A stretch of 64,000 bases of DNA from VFMC01 sp040380855 (GCA_040380855.1 JBEIIG010000009.1:15978-79977); one strand, 5' to 3'. Counted from the first letter of the stretch, positions 36,715-45,753 are shown. The notes: generated from the sequence alone by a model not told the origin. Translations and numbers: made by a program.

Positions 36715-38847
36715 TCATGCGTCGGGTCCGCTCGAACCCGTGCCCGAGGCGGGGTGGCGCGGTGCCACCTCGTCGGTGCGAGCGCGCCGCCGGACATCGA
36801 GCCAGTGACGCAGCCACCAGGCGAGCACCACCAGCACACCGGCACCGAGGAGCAACTGCCCCACTCCGGCGAGCGAGTTGACCCGAGCCGTCAACACCAC
36901 CTCGGGAACCACCTGGCCGCCGCCGGCCGCCGGCGTGAACATTCGGAGGAAGACACTCGATTTGCCGTTGCTGCGTGCCAGGGCGCGCATCCGCTCGGTG
37001 GTGTCGTCGAGTGGGGCCAACACGACCGTCACCTCTCCGTCGGGGAAGGCGATCTTGGCTGAATCGAGTTGGAGGCGCACTGTGACGGCGAAATCGCAGC
37101 GGTTGGTGACCGTGATGGGGATGACGCTGTTACGACCGGTGAGCGTGAACGAGTACGGATCGGGGGCATCGACGCAGTCGCGGACGTCTTGGAACTGCTC
37201 GCGCAGGGCTGCAGCCATGGCCTGTGCTGTTTCGTCGTCGATCACGGTCGAGGGAAGGGCGTGCACGGTCGACACCCACGACGCCACCCGTTGCTCGTCG
37301 GTCGACAGCATGCTGGCCGTCGCCACGGTTTCGTCGGCGACGTCGTCGGTGAGCGCGAAGCGGGTGGTGAGATCGGGACCGGCGACGGCAGGCAGGCCGA
37401 CCACGACCGGTGTGCCGTCGAGCAGCAGTCGGTCGACCGTCGCGCTCATCTCGCCGAGGCTGGTGAGCCGGAGGCCGGGTGTCGTGGTGAGGAGGGGGGC
37501 CAAGTGCTCGAGCAGGGCGGCGTCGATCACGCCGAGGTCGGGAACGCCGAGCACCATGCCGTGCCGGGCGACGATTGCGCCGGTTCGATCGATCTGTCCG
37601 GCGATCACCATCAATTCGGCGGTGATGTCGATGGCGGTGCCGACCGGCCGGGTGGTGTCGGTGAGGCTTGCGGCGATGTCGGGATCGATGATGGCGCTGG
37701 GAACGGTCGATCCGTCGCCGAGCGCCACGTCGATGAGTTGGGTGGTGTCGGTGAAGCCTCCCAACGAACCCGGTAGCGACTCGTACAGACGGTACGGCAT
37801 CACCATCAACCGGGTGCCGAGGTTGCGCTGCAGCAGTGCGCCGGCGGCGCTGATGGGGCTGTCGACGAGGTCGACGGTGCGGTCGATCACCGTGCTCGGG
37901 AGCAACTCGGTGAGCAGGTCTTCGCCCTCGCGCAACAGTTGCGTATAGGTGTCGGCCCGGTCGGCCTGCGCCGCACTCGACGGATCGAGCGGCAGGCGTG
38001 GCGCTGCCAGCAGATCGCTGTCGGCGAGCAGGGTGAGCAGGGCCCGGGCAGGTTCGGGACGGGTGTCGAACACCGCGCGCAGGGTGGCGGGTTCGACCAT
38101 CACGGCGACGCTGCCACCAGGGATCGTCAGCTCGGCCGCATCGAGCGCCGCGAGGCTGGCGCGAAGGGCGTCGAGTTCGGCGATCGCGTCGTCGGAGGCA
38201 GACACCGAGCCGTCGAGTTCGACCACGGGTGCAGTGGTCTGGCGCATCACCAGGCTCACCGGCATCACCTCGGCGGGCTGGGGCGCGTCGGCGTTCGTCG
38301 CGACGACGAAGGTGGCGAGCGAGGCGACCGAGCGCGACCCGTCGCGCACGTCGACCGTGAGGGCGCGCACCCCGGGTCGGCTGAACTGCAACGCACCCGT
38401 GGTGTCGACAGTCGTCTCGGTCGGCACGGTGACGGTGAGCGTGCCGGCGGTCGACGACGAGATCAGCGGTTCTGCGGCAGTGGGATCGAGGCTGAGGCGC
38501 ACCGAGTCGGCGGCTGGGCCAGCGTCGCCGCCGAGGGCCTCGCGGAACCCGGTCCGGTCGAGCAGGGGCTGATGCGCTGACACCACGATCGACCAGGCAT
38601 CGTCGAACTCGGTGGGATCGACGTCGGATGGCAACACCACGGTGAGCGTGAGCGGCGCGTCGGGCGCGACGGCGAACTGTTGCTCGACCAGGTCGAGTGT
38701 GCGGTCGGCGGCCCGCGACTCGATCGGACCCGACTCGTCGGGGGTGCGCGCTTGCGCGTCGGATGGTGGCGTGATGGGCACCGCGACGAAGGAGATGCAG
38801 CCACCGACGACGGCAGCAGCCAGGCGACGCCGACCCGGGCCCGTCAT
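36715..38847 (-). CDS. DUF6049 large exported membrane-anchored protein
   Basis: 710 aa from the ATG at 38847 (overlapping the GNAT stop by 4 nt). An arginine-rich start plus hydrophobic helix (MTGPGRRRLAAAVVGGCISFVAVP) is a signal peptide; most of the protein is extracytoplasmic, with a C-terminal helix at about 662-682 and a short basic tail. It corresponds to Rv3909-type proteins (DUF6049) encoded beside mviN in mycobacteria; function in the envelope is unknown. Motifs include IDPDIAASLTDTTRPV and VGLPAVAGPDL. Confidence 0.85.
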   Translation of the reverse strand: MTGPGRRRLAAAVVGGCISFVAVPITPPSDAQARTPDESGPIESRAADRTLDLVEQQFAVAPDAPLTLTVVLPSDVDPTEFDDAWSIVVSAHQPLLDRTGFREALGGDAGPAADSVRLSLDPTAAEPLISSSTAGTLTVTVPTETTVDTTGALQFSRPGVRALTVDVRDGSRSVASLATFVVATNADAPQPAEVMPVSLVMRQTTAPVVELDGSVSASDDAIAELDALRASLAALDAAELTIPGGSVAVMVEPATLRAVFDTRPEPARALLTLLADSDLLAAPRLPLDPSSAAQADRADTYTQLLREGEDLLTELLPSTVIDRTVDLVDSPISAAGALLQRNLGTRLMVMPYRLYESLPGSLGGFTDTTQLIDVALGDGSTVPSAIIDPDIAASLTDTTRPVGTAIDITAELMVIAGQIDRTGAIVARHGMVLGVPDLGVIDAALLEHLAPLLTTTPGLRLTSLGEMSATVDRLLLDGTPVVVGLPAVAGPDLTTRFALTDDVADETVATASMLSTDEQRVASWVSTVHALPSTVIDDETAQAMAAALREQFQDVRDCVDAPDPYSFTLTGRNSVIPITVTNRCDFAVTVRLQLDSAKIAFPDGEVTVVLAPLDDTTERMRALARSNGKSSVFLRMFTPAAGGGQVVPEVVLTARVNSLAGVGQLLLGAGVLVVLAWWLRHWLDVRRRARTDEVAPRHPASGTGSSGPDA

Positions 38848-39623
38848 CGCCTCACACTCCCTTCGAACACACGCAACCGCTCGGGCAGGCTGCGGAAGCC
38901 GATGCGATGGTAGAGGGCGAGCGCGGCCTCGTTGTCGACGTGGGTGTTCACGAACACCCGCGTCACTCCGGCGCGCCGCATCCATGACAGCGCATCGGCG
39001 AGCAGGGCTGTGCCGACGCCTCGGCGGTGCACCCCCGGGTGCACCGACAGGCGCTGGATGTATCCGAGCGATCCGGATCGGCCCGAGATGAGCGAACCGA
39101 CGACGGATCGGTCGATCTCGGCGACGCGCGCCCGATGTCGTGGCGTCGCATGGCACACGTCGGCCAGCATCCCTGCGTCGAGCCACCAGCGATCACCGAA
39201 GGCGGCGCGGTCGATGATGGCTGCGGTGTCGAAGTCGGGCATGCGCAATCGCCGTACCACGGGTCGAGTCGAACGGTCGCCGCCCGGCCGCGGCAGTGGT
39301 GCATCGAGTTGCAGCAACTCGAGTTCCTGCTCGACGCGGAGGCCGGCGACATCGGCCTGGACGGCCTGGCGCGCGCTCAGTGCGCCCGTGCGGATCCGCT
39401 CGTAGCCGCGGGCGGCGAGCTCGTCGCACCAGGCCATGTAGTGCTCGGCCATCGGAACGGCGCCACCGTCGAGCACCACGACCAGCGCCTTGGTCGGATC
39501 GTCGGGGCTGGGCGTCGCCCTCGCGAGCAGCGATGTCGTGCCGAGGGCGAACGATGCGGGGTGTGTGCCGCCGGTGCGACGCAGCACCGTGGTCTGGCGA
39601 ATCAGGCGCGGCACCGAGCTCAT
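38844..39623 (-). CDS. GNAT-family N-acetyltransferase
   Basis: 259 aa. The N-terminal half (1-120) is not recognised. The C-terminal GNAT fold has VVGSLISGRSGSLGYIQRLSVHPGVHRRGVGTALL (acetyl-CoA loop HRRGVGTAL) and VFVNTHVDNEAALALYHRIGFRSL. The substrate is unknown. It occupies the slot of mutT4 (Rv3908) between pcnA and the DUF6049 gene, which it overlaps by ATGA, so it belongs to the envelope operon. Confidence 0.85.
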   Translation of the reverse strand: MSSVPRLIRQTTVLRRTGGTHPASFALGTTSLLARATPSPDDPTKALVVVLDGGAVPMAEHYMAWCDELAARGYERIRTGALSARQAVQADVAGLRVEQELELLQLDAPLPRPGGDRSTRPVVRRLRMPDFDTAAIIDRAAFGDRWWLDAGMLADVCHATPRHRARVAEIDRSVVGSLISGRSGSLGYIQRLSVHPGVHRRGVGTALLADALSWMRRAGVTRVFVNTHVDNEAALALYHRIGFRSLPERLRVFEGSVRR

Positions 39624-39649
39624 CGGGGAGGGACGGTAGCGTCGGGACC

Positions 39650-40669
39650 GTGACCGTGCTGTTCAGTACCCACGCCGCCTATCTCGAGCACCTCGCCGGG
39701 CCGCGCCACCCCGAGCGCCCCGAGCGCCTGCGCGCCGTGCTGGCCGGGGTGGAACGCGAGGGTCTGATCGAAGCACTCACGCCCCTTGCGCCGGTGGCCG
39801 CCACCCGCGCCGACCTCGAACGGGTGCACCCGGTGCCCTACCTCGACCGGATCGAATCGATCTGCGCCGCTGGAGGCGGACGCCTCGACCCCGACACCTA
39901 TGCGGGCCCGCAGTCGTTCCATGCCGCCAGCCTCGCCGCCGGTGCCGGCCTCACCGCCGTCGAAGCGCTGCTCGCCGGTCGCGGCGATGCAGCGTTCTGC
40001 GCTGTGCGCCCACCCGGGCACCACGCCACACGCGACGAGTCGATGGGTTTCTGTTTCATCTCGAACGTCGCCGTCGTGGCGGCATCGCTGGCCGAACGAG
40101 GTGAACGGGTCGTGATCGTCGACTACGACGCGCATCACGGCAACGGTACCCAGGCCGTGTTCTACGACGACCCCCGGGTGCTGTTCGTCAGCCTCCACCA
40201 GTGGCCGCTGTACCCCGGTTCGGGCCGGGCCGACGAGATCGGCGTCGGCGCGGGCGAGGGGTACACGATGAACATCCCGGTGCCGCCCGGTGCCACGGGC
40301 GACGTCTACCTACGCGCGCTCGACGAGTTGGTGGCGCCGCGGGTAGCGCAGTTCGAGCCGACGTGGCTCATCATCTCGGCCGGGTTCGACGCGCACCGCG
40401 ACGATCCGATCACCGAGCTCGGCCTCACGGCGGGCGACTACATCGCCATCACCCAGCGGGTGCTCGAGTTCACGCCGGCCGGCCGGCGCATCGTGATGCT
40501 CGAAGGCGGCTACGACCTCGATGCGCTCGCCAACTGCAGCGCAGGAGTGGTGGGTGTGCTGGCAGGCCTCGATCCACAGGCGCCGCTCGCCACCGAACGG
40601 GCCACGTCGGGCGGCCCCGGCGCGGCCCAGCTCGAGCGGGTCTCCTCGGTCTGGCGCGACCGCTGGTGA
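39650..40669 (+). CDS. Histone deacetylase-like (acetylpolyamine/acetoin utilisation) hydrolase
   Basis: 339 aa from the GTG at 39650. The class-II HDAC fold shows HPERPERLRAVL, AFCAVRPPGHHATRDESMGFC, VDYDAHHGNGTQAVFYDDPRVLFVSLHQ (zinc Asp and His), ISAGFDAHRDDP (zinc Asp) and MLEGGYDL. Bacterial members deacetylate acetylpolyamines or acetylated lysines. It overlaps pcnA by GTGA, and the divergent GNAT gene (an acetyltransferase) is 26 bp away. The frame stays open upstream within the divergent gene, which is a shadow. Confidence 0.93.
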   Translation: MTVLFSTHAAYLEHLAGPRHPERPERLRAVLAGVEREGLIEALTPLAPVAATRADLERVHPVPYLDRIESICAAGGGRLDPDTYAGPQSFHAASLAAGAGLTAVEALLAGRGDAAFCAVRPPGHHATRDESMGFCFISNVAVVAASLAERGERVVIVDYDAHHGNGTQAVFYDDPRVLFVSLHQWPLYPGSGRADEIGVGAGEGYTMNIPVPPGATGDVYLRALDELVAPRVAQFEPTWLIISAGFDAHRDDPITELGLTAGDYIAITQRVLEFTPAGRRIVMLEGGYDLDALANCSAGVVGVLAGLDPQAPLATERATSGGPGAAQLERVSSVWRDRW

Positions 40670-42108
40670 TCCCCGAACGCTTCGCACCCGTGCTGCGCGA
40701 GATGCGGCCGCTCAGCGACCGGTTCGCCGCGGCCGGGCAGCGGTTGTTCCTGGTGGGTGGCACCGTCCGCGACCTGTTGGTGGGCGAGTTGCCCGACGGC
40801 TACGACCTCGATGCCACCACGACGGCGCGCCCCGACGAGATCAAACGGTTGCTCCACGGTTGGGCCGACGCCATCTGGACCCAGGGCGAGCGCTTCGGCA
40901 CGATCGGCGCACTGAAGCGCACCGAACTGGCCGACGGCACGGTGGTCGAACGCACCTACGAGATCACCACTCACCGAGCCGAGGCGTACCGCGAGGATTC
41001 GCGCAAGCCCGAGGTGTCGTACGCCGACGACATCGAGGTCGACCTGTCGCGTCGCGACTTCACCGTGAACGCGATGGCGCTCGAACTCACCACTCCCGAT
41101 CCGGTGCTGGTCGATCCGTTCGGCGGGGCCGTCGACCTCCTCACCAAGGTGCTGCGCACGCCGCTCGCTCCGTCGGAGAGCTTCAGCGACGACCCGCTGC
41201 GCATGTTGCGCGCGGCGCGCTTCATCGCCCGGTTCGGACTGCAGCCGCAGCCGGAGTTGGTGGCTGCGGTGCGGTCGATGGCGGCGCGGCTCGAGATCGT
41301 GTCGTCCGAGCGCATCCGCGACGAACTCGACAAGTTGATCGTGGTGCCGTCGCCGAGTGCCGGCCTGTGGTTCTGCGTCGACACCGGGTTGGCCGACCAC
41401 TTCTTGCCCGAACTGCCTGCGATGCGCCTCGAGCAGGACCCGATCCACCGCCACAAAGACGTCCTCACGCACACCCTCGCCGTGATCGAGAACGTCCGTC
41501 CGCTGGCCGACCAGCGCCCCGGTCACCCACCGTTCGACTTCCGGCGCACGCGGCTGGCCGCGCTGTTCCACGACGTGGGCAAGCCGCGCACCCGCTCGTA
41601 CGACAAGGGTCGTGGGGTGTCGTTCCACCACCACGATGCGGTGGGGGCCAAGATGACCCGCAAGCGGCTGCAGGCGTTGCGCTACTCGACGGCCGACACC
41701 GAGGCCATCACCGCCTTGGTGGCATTGCACCTGCGCTTCCACACCTACCAGATGGGCTGGAGCGACTCGGCGGTGCGGCGGTACGTGCGCGATGCGGGCG
41801 ATCTGCTGCACGAGTTGAACGTGCTCACGCGCTGCGACTGCACCACCCGCAACGAGCGCAAGGCCATCGCGCTGTCGAAGCGGATGGACGATCTGGAGGT
41901 GCGCATCGCCGAGTTGGCCGAGCGTGAGGTGCTTGCTGCGCTGCGGCCGGAACTCGACGGTGTCGAGGTGATGACGCTGCTCGGCATCGCACCCGGTCCG
42001 CAGGTGGGTGCGGCGATGGACTTCTTGATGGACATCCGCCTCGACGAGGGCGAGATCGGCAAGGAGGCCGCGACGGCGCGCCTGCTCGAGTGGTGGCGAG
42101 CCCGCTGA
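40666..42108 (+). CDS. pcnA: CCA-adding tRNA nucleotidyltransferase (pcnA-like)
   Basis: 480 aa from the GTG at 40666 (GTGA overlap with the hydrolase). The polymerase-beta head domain has LFLVGGTVRDLLVGELPDGYDLDATT (GGxVRD, DLD metal motif), DLSRRDFTVNAMALEL and the LRAARFIARFG template; the HD domain has LFHDVGKPRTRSY. It adds or repairs the 3' CCA of tRNAs. Consistent with this need, tRNA-Ile in the window has no encoded CCA. The pcnA location beside DUF6049-mviN-sigM is conserved in mycobacteria. Confidence 0.93.
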   Translation: MIPERFAPVLREMRPLSDRFAAAGQRLFLVGGTVRDLLVGELPDGYDLDATTTARPDEIKRLLHGWADAIWTQGERFGTIGALKRTELADGTVVERTYEITTHRAEAYREDSRKPEVSYADDIEVDLSRRDFTVNAMALELTTPDPVLVDPFGGAVDLLTKVLRTPLAPSESFSDDPLRMLRAARFIARFGLQPQPELVAAVRSMAARLEIVSSERIRDELDKLIVVPSPSAGLWFCVDTGLADHFLPELPAMRLEQDPIHRHKDVLTHTLAVIENVRPLADQRPGHPPFDFRRTRLAALFHDVGKPRTRSYDKGRGVSFHHHDAVGAKMTRKRLQALRYSTADTEAITALVALHLRFHTYQMGWSDSAVRRYVRDAGDLLHELNVLTRCDCTTRNERKAIALSKRMDDLEVRIAELAEREVLAALRPELDGVEVMTLLGIAPGPQVGAAMDFLMDIRLDEGEIGKEAATARLLEWWRAR

Positions 42109-42129
42109 GCCCGCCCTGCACGGGAAGCG

Positions 42130-42732
42130 TCAGACGCCCTGTTTGCGGGCCCGCAGCACCAGCACCGTGGGTGCGGTGGCGTCGCGTGCGGCAAGGGGTG
42201 CCAATTCGTGCATCACGTCGATGTGGAAGTTGGCGCGCTCGAAGCTCATGTAGAGCTCGCTGATCGATCGGGCGGTCTCGCCGTAGCGGTGCTGGGGTGC
42301 CGCCACCCCTGCATCGAACATGGCCGCCACCGGATGGGTGATGGCCATCACGAACGACGCGTTGGGCTTCAGGACCCGATGCACCTGGCGGGCGAGGCGG
42401 GGCAGGTCGTCGATGTCGTCGAGGGTCTGGGTGGCGATCACGAGGTCGACCGAGCCGCTGGTGACGAAGCCGAGTTCGGCGAGTTCGCTCTGGTGGCACT
42501 CGACGCGAACGGCTGCTTCGTCGGCGCGGTGGCGGAGCGAGGCGATGCGCTCGGCCGACGGGTCGACCACGATGGCCTTGGCACCGGCGAGCGCCAGTGT
42601 GACTGCGTTCGGCGTGATCGACGGTGGTGTGGGCCCGACGCCCAACTCGAGGGCGCGCTTACCGGTGACGTCGCCGCAGAGCCGCAATTCGTTGTCGTCG
42701 GCGACACCTCGCCCGAACCAGACACTGTGCAT
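42130..42732 (-). CDS. SAM-dependent methyltransferase
   Basis: About 200 aa from the ATG at 42732 (MHSVWFGRGVADDNELRL); the frame is open to 42867 but the added part has no pattern. The class-I fold includes KRALELGVGPTPPSI (motif I), IVVDPSAERIASLR (motif II), SVDLVIATQTLDDIDDLPRLARQVHRVLKPNASFVMAITHP (motifs post I-III). The substrate is unknown. It is divergent from the DUF5318 gene, and the 73-bp gap holds both promoters. Confidence 0.85.
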   Translation of the reverse strand: MHSVWFGRGVADDNELRLCGDVTGKRALELGVGPTPPSITPNAVTLALAGAKAIVVDPSAERIASLRHRADEAAVRVECHQSELAELGFVTSGSVDLVIATQTLDDIDDLPRLARQVHRVLKPNASFVMAITHPVAAMFDAGVAAPQHRYGETARSISELYMSFERANFHIDVMHELAPLAARDATAPTVLVLRARKQGV

Positions 42733-42805
42733 GTCAACAGTGTGACCGATCACGGCGCCTGAGCGGCGTATCCGGCCGGGGCTCGGCCCGATAGCGTCGG
42801 CGTCC

Positions 42806-43237
42806 ATGGCGACCAGCGGCGATCGATCGGGCTTCTCGGCCGGGTCGCTGCGCGGCGCGGCGGGCATCGTCGACCATCGTCTCGCGCGCCGCCACCTCGT
42901 GAACGAGTACCGCCGCGGCCGCCTGCGCCGCGATCAGATCTGCGACGCGCACCCCGAGTTGATCAGGGCGGCGCGCAACGTGGGCACCGAGTCGCGGTCG
43001 GCGTGTCCCATCTGTGCCGAGCCCGAACTCCGACTGGTCACCTATGTGTTCGGCGACCGGTTGCCGTCGCACGGTCGCTGTGTGGGCACGGCCAAGGAGA
43101 TGGCGGCGCTCCACCAGCGGTCGACCGACCTGACGGCCTATGTGGTGGAGGCTTGTGTGGCCTGCCGCTGGCACCACCTGCTGCGGGTGTTGCCGGTGGG
43201 CTCGGGGCGGGCTCGCCGCAGCGCCACGGGCGCGTGA
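42806..43237 (+). CDS. DUF5318 zinc-ribbon-like protein
   Basis: 143 aa. Contains CPICAEPEL...CVACRWHH, two Cys pairs that could form a zinc ribbon, plus a conserved IVDHRLARRHLVNEYRRGRLRRDQICDAHPELIRAARN region. DUF5318 proteins (Rv0049 type) lie just upstream of rpsF in mycobacteria; the same placement here supports the assignment. Function unknown. Confidence 0.85.
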   Translation: MATSGDRSGFSAGSLRGAAGIVDHRLARRHLVNEYRRGRLRRDQICDAHPELIRAARNVGTESRSACPICAEPELRLVTYVFGDRLPSHGRCVGTAKEMAALHQRSTDLTAYVVEACVACRWHHLLRVLPVGSGRARRSATGA

Positions 43238-43250
43238 GCGCCGGCCGCCC

Positions 43251-43829
43251 CTAGAACGGGTTGTAGCCGAGGCGGTTGCGTACGGCGATGGCCTCGCCGA
43301 TGTGTGCGTTGGCGTGACCGAGCAACGGCCATTGGACGAGCCAGTGCACCGGTCGGCCGTCCCACATCGCGATCAGCCAACCGAACTCGTCGGTGTCGAG
43401 ACCGCCGAGGCCGACCAGGCGTCGGCCGGTGTCGGGTATCGAGTCCATCGCCATGGCCGAGAGCCGTTGCAACCAGCGTTCGGTGGTGTCGAACACGGCG
43501 GCGACGTAGCCGAGCAGGGCTGCCGGATCGATCGACGCCGTGATGGTCTCGTCTTCCCGCTCGGTGAGGCCGGCGCCAGCGGATGTGCGTGCGGGGTCGA
43601 GGCCCAGTGCGGGCAGGTGTTCGACGAACAGTGGTGCCCGGTTCCTGATTGCGGTCTGGAGGGCGAGATCGTGATGGCGAGCGAGGTGCAGGGTGAGCCA
43701 GGTGATGCTCGAGCCCCCGCCCGGCGGCGTCTCGGCCCAGCGGTCGACCGGCACCTTGGCCGATACGGCGGTGTCGAGACGGGTGCGCATGTCGCGATGG
43801 GCGGCGAGCAACCACGCGCGGAGATCCAC
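43251..43829 (-). CDS. DinB-fold family protein
   Basis: 192 aa from the GTG at 43829 (VDLRAWLLAAHRDMRTRLDTAV). DinB/YfiT-like four-helix bundle pattern: TWLTLHLARHHDLALQTAI with a helix His, LVQWPLLGHANAHIGEAIAVRNRLG with the two further His ligands. Members include mycothiol-dependent maleylpyruvate isomerase and metal-dependent thiol S-transferases. The exact function is unknown. Longer starts would overlap the rpsF promoter region and are rejected. It is divergent from rpsF with about 160 bp between. Confidence 0.75.
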   Translation of the reverse strand: MDLRAWLLAAHRDMRTRLDTAVSAKVPVDRWAETPPGGGSSITWLTLHLARHHDLALQTAIRNRAPLFVEHLPALGLDPARTSAGAGLTEREDETITASIDPAALLGYVAAVFDTTERWLQRLSAMAMDSIPDTGRRLVGLGGLDTDEFGWLIAMWDGRPVHWLVQWPLLGHANAHIGEAIAVRNRLGYNPF

Positions 43830-43942
43830 GTCCTCGACCGTAGTGGTCGGCGAACCGTCGCGCACCCCCTCGCTACAACAGGTGCCATGTGGCGAAACAC
43901 CCGTTACGCTTGCCGAGTCATATTCACCCTGCCCCGTCATGG

Positions 43943-43971
43943 GGCCCCGTCGTGTAGGGCACGTCGGGTCC
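43943..43971 (+). promoter_or_regulatory. Hairpin in the rpsF leader, candidate S6/S18 autoregulatory element
   Basis: GGCCCCGTCGTG (43943-43954) and CACGTCGGGTCC (43960-43971) pair at 10 of 12 positions with a 5-nt loop, ending a few bases before the rpsF Shine-Dalgarno. A shorter CCCCGTCATGGGG hairpin (43932-43944) overlaps its left arm, so the two are mutually exclusive. Position matches the known bS6:bS18 feedback RNA of other bacteria, but the conserved consensus cannot be verified by eye. Confidence 0.45.
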
Positions 43972-43990
43972 GAAGGGAGGTTCCACACGC

Positions 43991-44323
43991 ATGATGCGTG
44001 CCTATGAGCTCATGGTCATCATCGATGGCGATCTCGACGACAACGCCGCTCGGGCGTGGGTCACGTCGATCACCAAGTCGATCGAAGCAGCCGGTGGTTC
44101 GATCCACGGCAAGGCCGATTGGTGGGGTCGCCGCCAGTTCGCCTATCAGATCAACAAGAAGGACTTCGGCTACTACGTCGTGTTCCACTTGTTCGCCAAG
44201 GGCGGCGCACTCGACGAACTCGAGCGGTCGTTCCGTATCGCAGACGACATCGTCCGCCACAAGCTGCTCCGTCTCCCCGATGCCGAGGCGGCGCGCCGCG
44301 GCATGAGCGAGACCGCGGCCTGA
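43991..44323 (+). CDS. rpsF: 30S ribosomal protein bS6
   Basis: 110 aa. MRAYELMVIIDGDLDDNAARAW, GKADWWGRRQFAYQINKKDFGYYVVFHLFA and IADDIVRHKLLRL are typical S6. It binds S18 and the central 16S domain. A GGGAGG lies 14 nt before the ATG. It heads the rpsF-ssb-rpsR-rplI cluster. Confidence 0.96.
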   Translation: MMRAYELMVIIDGDLDDNAARAWVTSITKSIEAAGGSIHGKADWWGRRQFAYQINKKDFGYYVVFHLFAKGGALDELERSFRIADDIVRHKLLRLPDAEAARRGMSETAA

Positions 44324-44354
44324 CCACACCGCACCGTCCACGAAGGAGGCCACC

Positions 44355-44840
44355 ATGGCCGATACCACCATCACCGTCGTCGGAAATCTCACCCGCGAGC
44401 CCGAATTGCGTTTCACCCAGGGCGGCAAGGGCGTGGCCAGTTTCGGCCTTGCCGTCAGCCGTCGTTTCCAGGTGAACGGCGAGTGGCAGGAAAAGACCTC
44501 GTTCTTCAACGTCAGCGCCTGGGACAACCTCGGCGAGAACGTTGCCGCCACCCTCACCAAGGGCATGCGCGTCATCGTGACGGGCCGGCTCGAGATCCGC
44601 GAGTACGAGGCGCGTGAAGGCGGCAAGCGCACGAGCGTCGACATCACTGCCGACGAAATCGGCCCCAGCCTCCGGTGGGCCCGTGCCACGGTCGAGCGCA
44701 CCGAGCGCACCGAGGGCGGCCAGGGTGGCGGCGGCAACTACGGCGGCGGTGGCGGTAACTACGGCGGCGGCCAGCGTGGCGGCAGTTCATCCGGCGGCCG
44801 GGCCGCCGATCCCGTGTACGGCGACGAAGAGCCGTTCTGA
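44355..44840 (+). CDS. ssb: Single-stranded DNA-binding protein
   Basis: 161 aa. The OB fold starts ADTTITVVGNLTREPELRFTQGGKGVASFGLAVSRRF with WQEKTSFFNVSAWDNLGENVAATLTKGMRVIVTGRLE; a glycine-rich linker (GGGGNYGGGGGN, about 119-150) leads to the acidic DEEPF tip that binds repair and replication partners. Preceded by GAAGGAGG. Cotranscribed with ribosomal genes as in other bacteria. Confidence 0.96.
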   Translation: MADTTITVVGNLTREPELRFTQGGKGVASFGLAVSRRFQVNGEWQEKTSFFNVSAWDNLGENVAATLTKGMRVIVTGRLEIREYEAREGGKRTSVDITADEIGPSLRWARATVERTERTEGGQGGGGNYGGGGGNYGGGQRGGSSSGGRAADPVYGDEEPF

Positions 44841-44874
44841 TCTCTCATCCATTCGTCATTCCTGAGGAACAACC

Positions 44875-45273
44875 ATGACCAGTAAGAAGAACAAGGCTCG
44901 TGCCCCGCGCGAGACCAACAAGAAGATCAAGAAGAAGACCAGTGTGCTGGTCACCGACAAGGTCGAGTACGTCGACTACAAAGACGTCAACCTGTTGCAG
45001 CGGTTCGTCAGCGACCGCTCGAAGATCCGTGGCCGTCGTGTGACGGGCAACGATGTGCAGCAGCAGCGCGATATCGCCAACGCCATCAAGAACGCCCGCG
45101 AGATGGCCCTGATGCCGTACACCAAGCGTGTGTCGCAGACCCGAGCGGGCCGCCCGCCGCGCGACGGCGACGATCGTCCGCGTCGCCCCCGCGACGAAGA
45201 GGCTGCGGCGCCGGCGATCGAGACCCAGGTCGATGCGGTCGAGACCGAGACGGCAGATGAGGTGGAGGCCTGA
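44875..45273 (+). CDS. rpsR: 30S ribosomal protein bS18 with long C-terminal extension
   Basis: 132 aa, whereas S18 is usually 75-85 aa. The conserved core (VEYVDYKDVNLLQRFVSDRSKIRGRRVTGNDVQQQRDIANAIKNAREMALMPYTKR) ends near residue 83. A 49-residue tail is first Arg/Asp-rich (RAGRPPRDGDDRPRRPRDEEA) and then acidic (DAVETETADEVEA). The CxxC of zinc-type S18 is absent. The stop is 2 nt before rplI, so the tail is not a frameshift read-through. Confidence 0.92.
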   Translation: MTSKKNKARAPRETNKKIKKKTSVLVTDKVEYVDYKDVNLLQRFVSDRSKIRGRRVTGNDVQQQRDIANAIKNAREMALMPYTKRVSQTRAGRPPRDGDDRPRRPRDEEAAAPAIETQVDAVETETADEVEA

Positions 45274-45275
45274 TC

Positions 45276-45719
45276 ATGAAGGTGATTCTTCGTTCCGATC
45301 TGTCCGGTGTGGGCAAGCGCGGCGACATCGTCGAGGTGTCGAACGGCCACGCCCGCAACTACCTGCTGCCCAAGGGTCTCGCCCTGGTGGCCACCGATGG
45401 CGCGGTCTCGCAGGCCACGTCGATGCGTCGGGCACGCGACCTGCGCGATGCCGCCGATCGCGAGTCGGCGCAGACCATCGCCAGTGTGCTGGTGGCCAAG
45501 ACCATCGTCATCACGTCGAAGGCCGGCGCCGAGGGCAAGCTCTACGGCTCGGTCACCACGAGCGACATCGCCCAGGCGATCCACGAGCAGGCCAACATCT
45601 CGATCGATCGACGCAAGTTGCACGTCGACCCGATCAAGACGCTGGGCACCTACAGCGTGTCGGTGAAGTTGCACTCCGATGTGCAGTTCCCGGTCACCCT
45701 CGAGGTCGTCAAGAAGTAG
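45276..45719 (+). CDS. rplI: 50S ribosomal protein bL9
   Basis: 147 aa. MKVILRSDLSGVGKRGDIVEVSNGHARNYLLPKGLA is the diagnostic N-terminal domain, joined by a long helix (AVSQATSMRRARDLRDAADRESAQTIASVL) to the C-terminal rRNA-binding domain. Two bases separate it from rpsR. It is followed by a hairpin at 45727-45753. Confidence 0.96.
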   Translation: MKVILRSDLSGVGKRGDIVEVSNGHARNYLLPKGLALVATDGAVSQATSMRRARDLRDAADRESAQTIASVLVAKTIVITSKAGAEGKLYGSVTTSDIAQAIHEQANISIDRRKLHVDPIKTLGTYSVSVKLHSDVQFPVTLEVVKK

Positions 45720-45726
45720 TCGTCCA

Positions 45727-45753
45727 CACCGGTGGGCCTGTTGTCCCCCGGTG
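45727..45753 (+). terminator. Terminator-like hairpin after rplI
   Basis: CACCGG (45727-45732) pairs with CCGGTG (45748-45753), with further GG/CC pairs inside the loop. It starts 8 nt after the rplI stop. There is no U-tract. It probably ends or attenuates the rpsF operon before dnaB. Confidence 0.4.
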
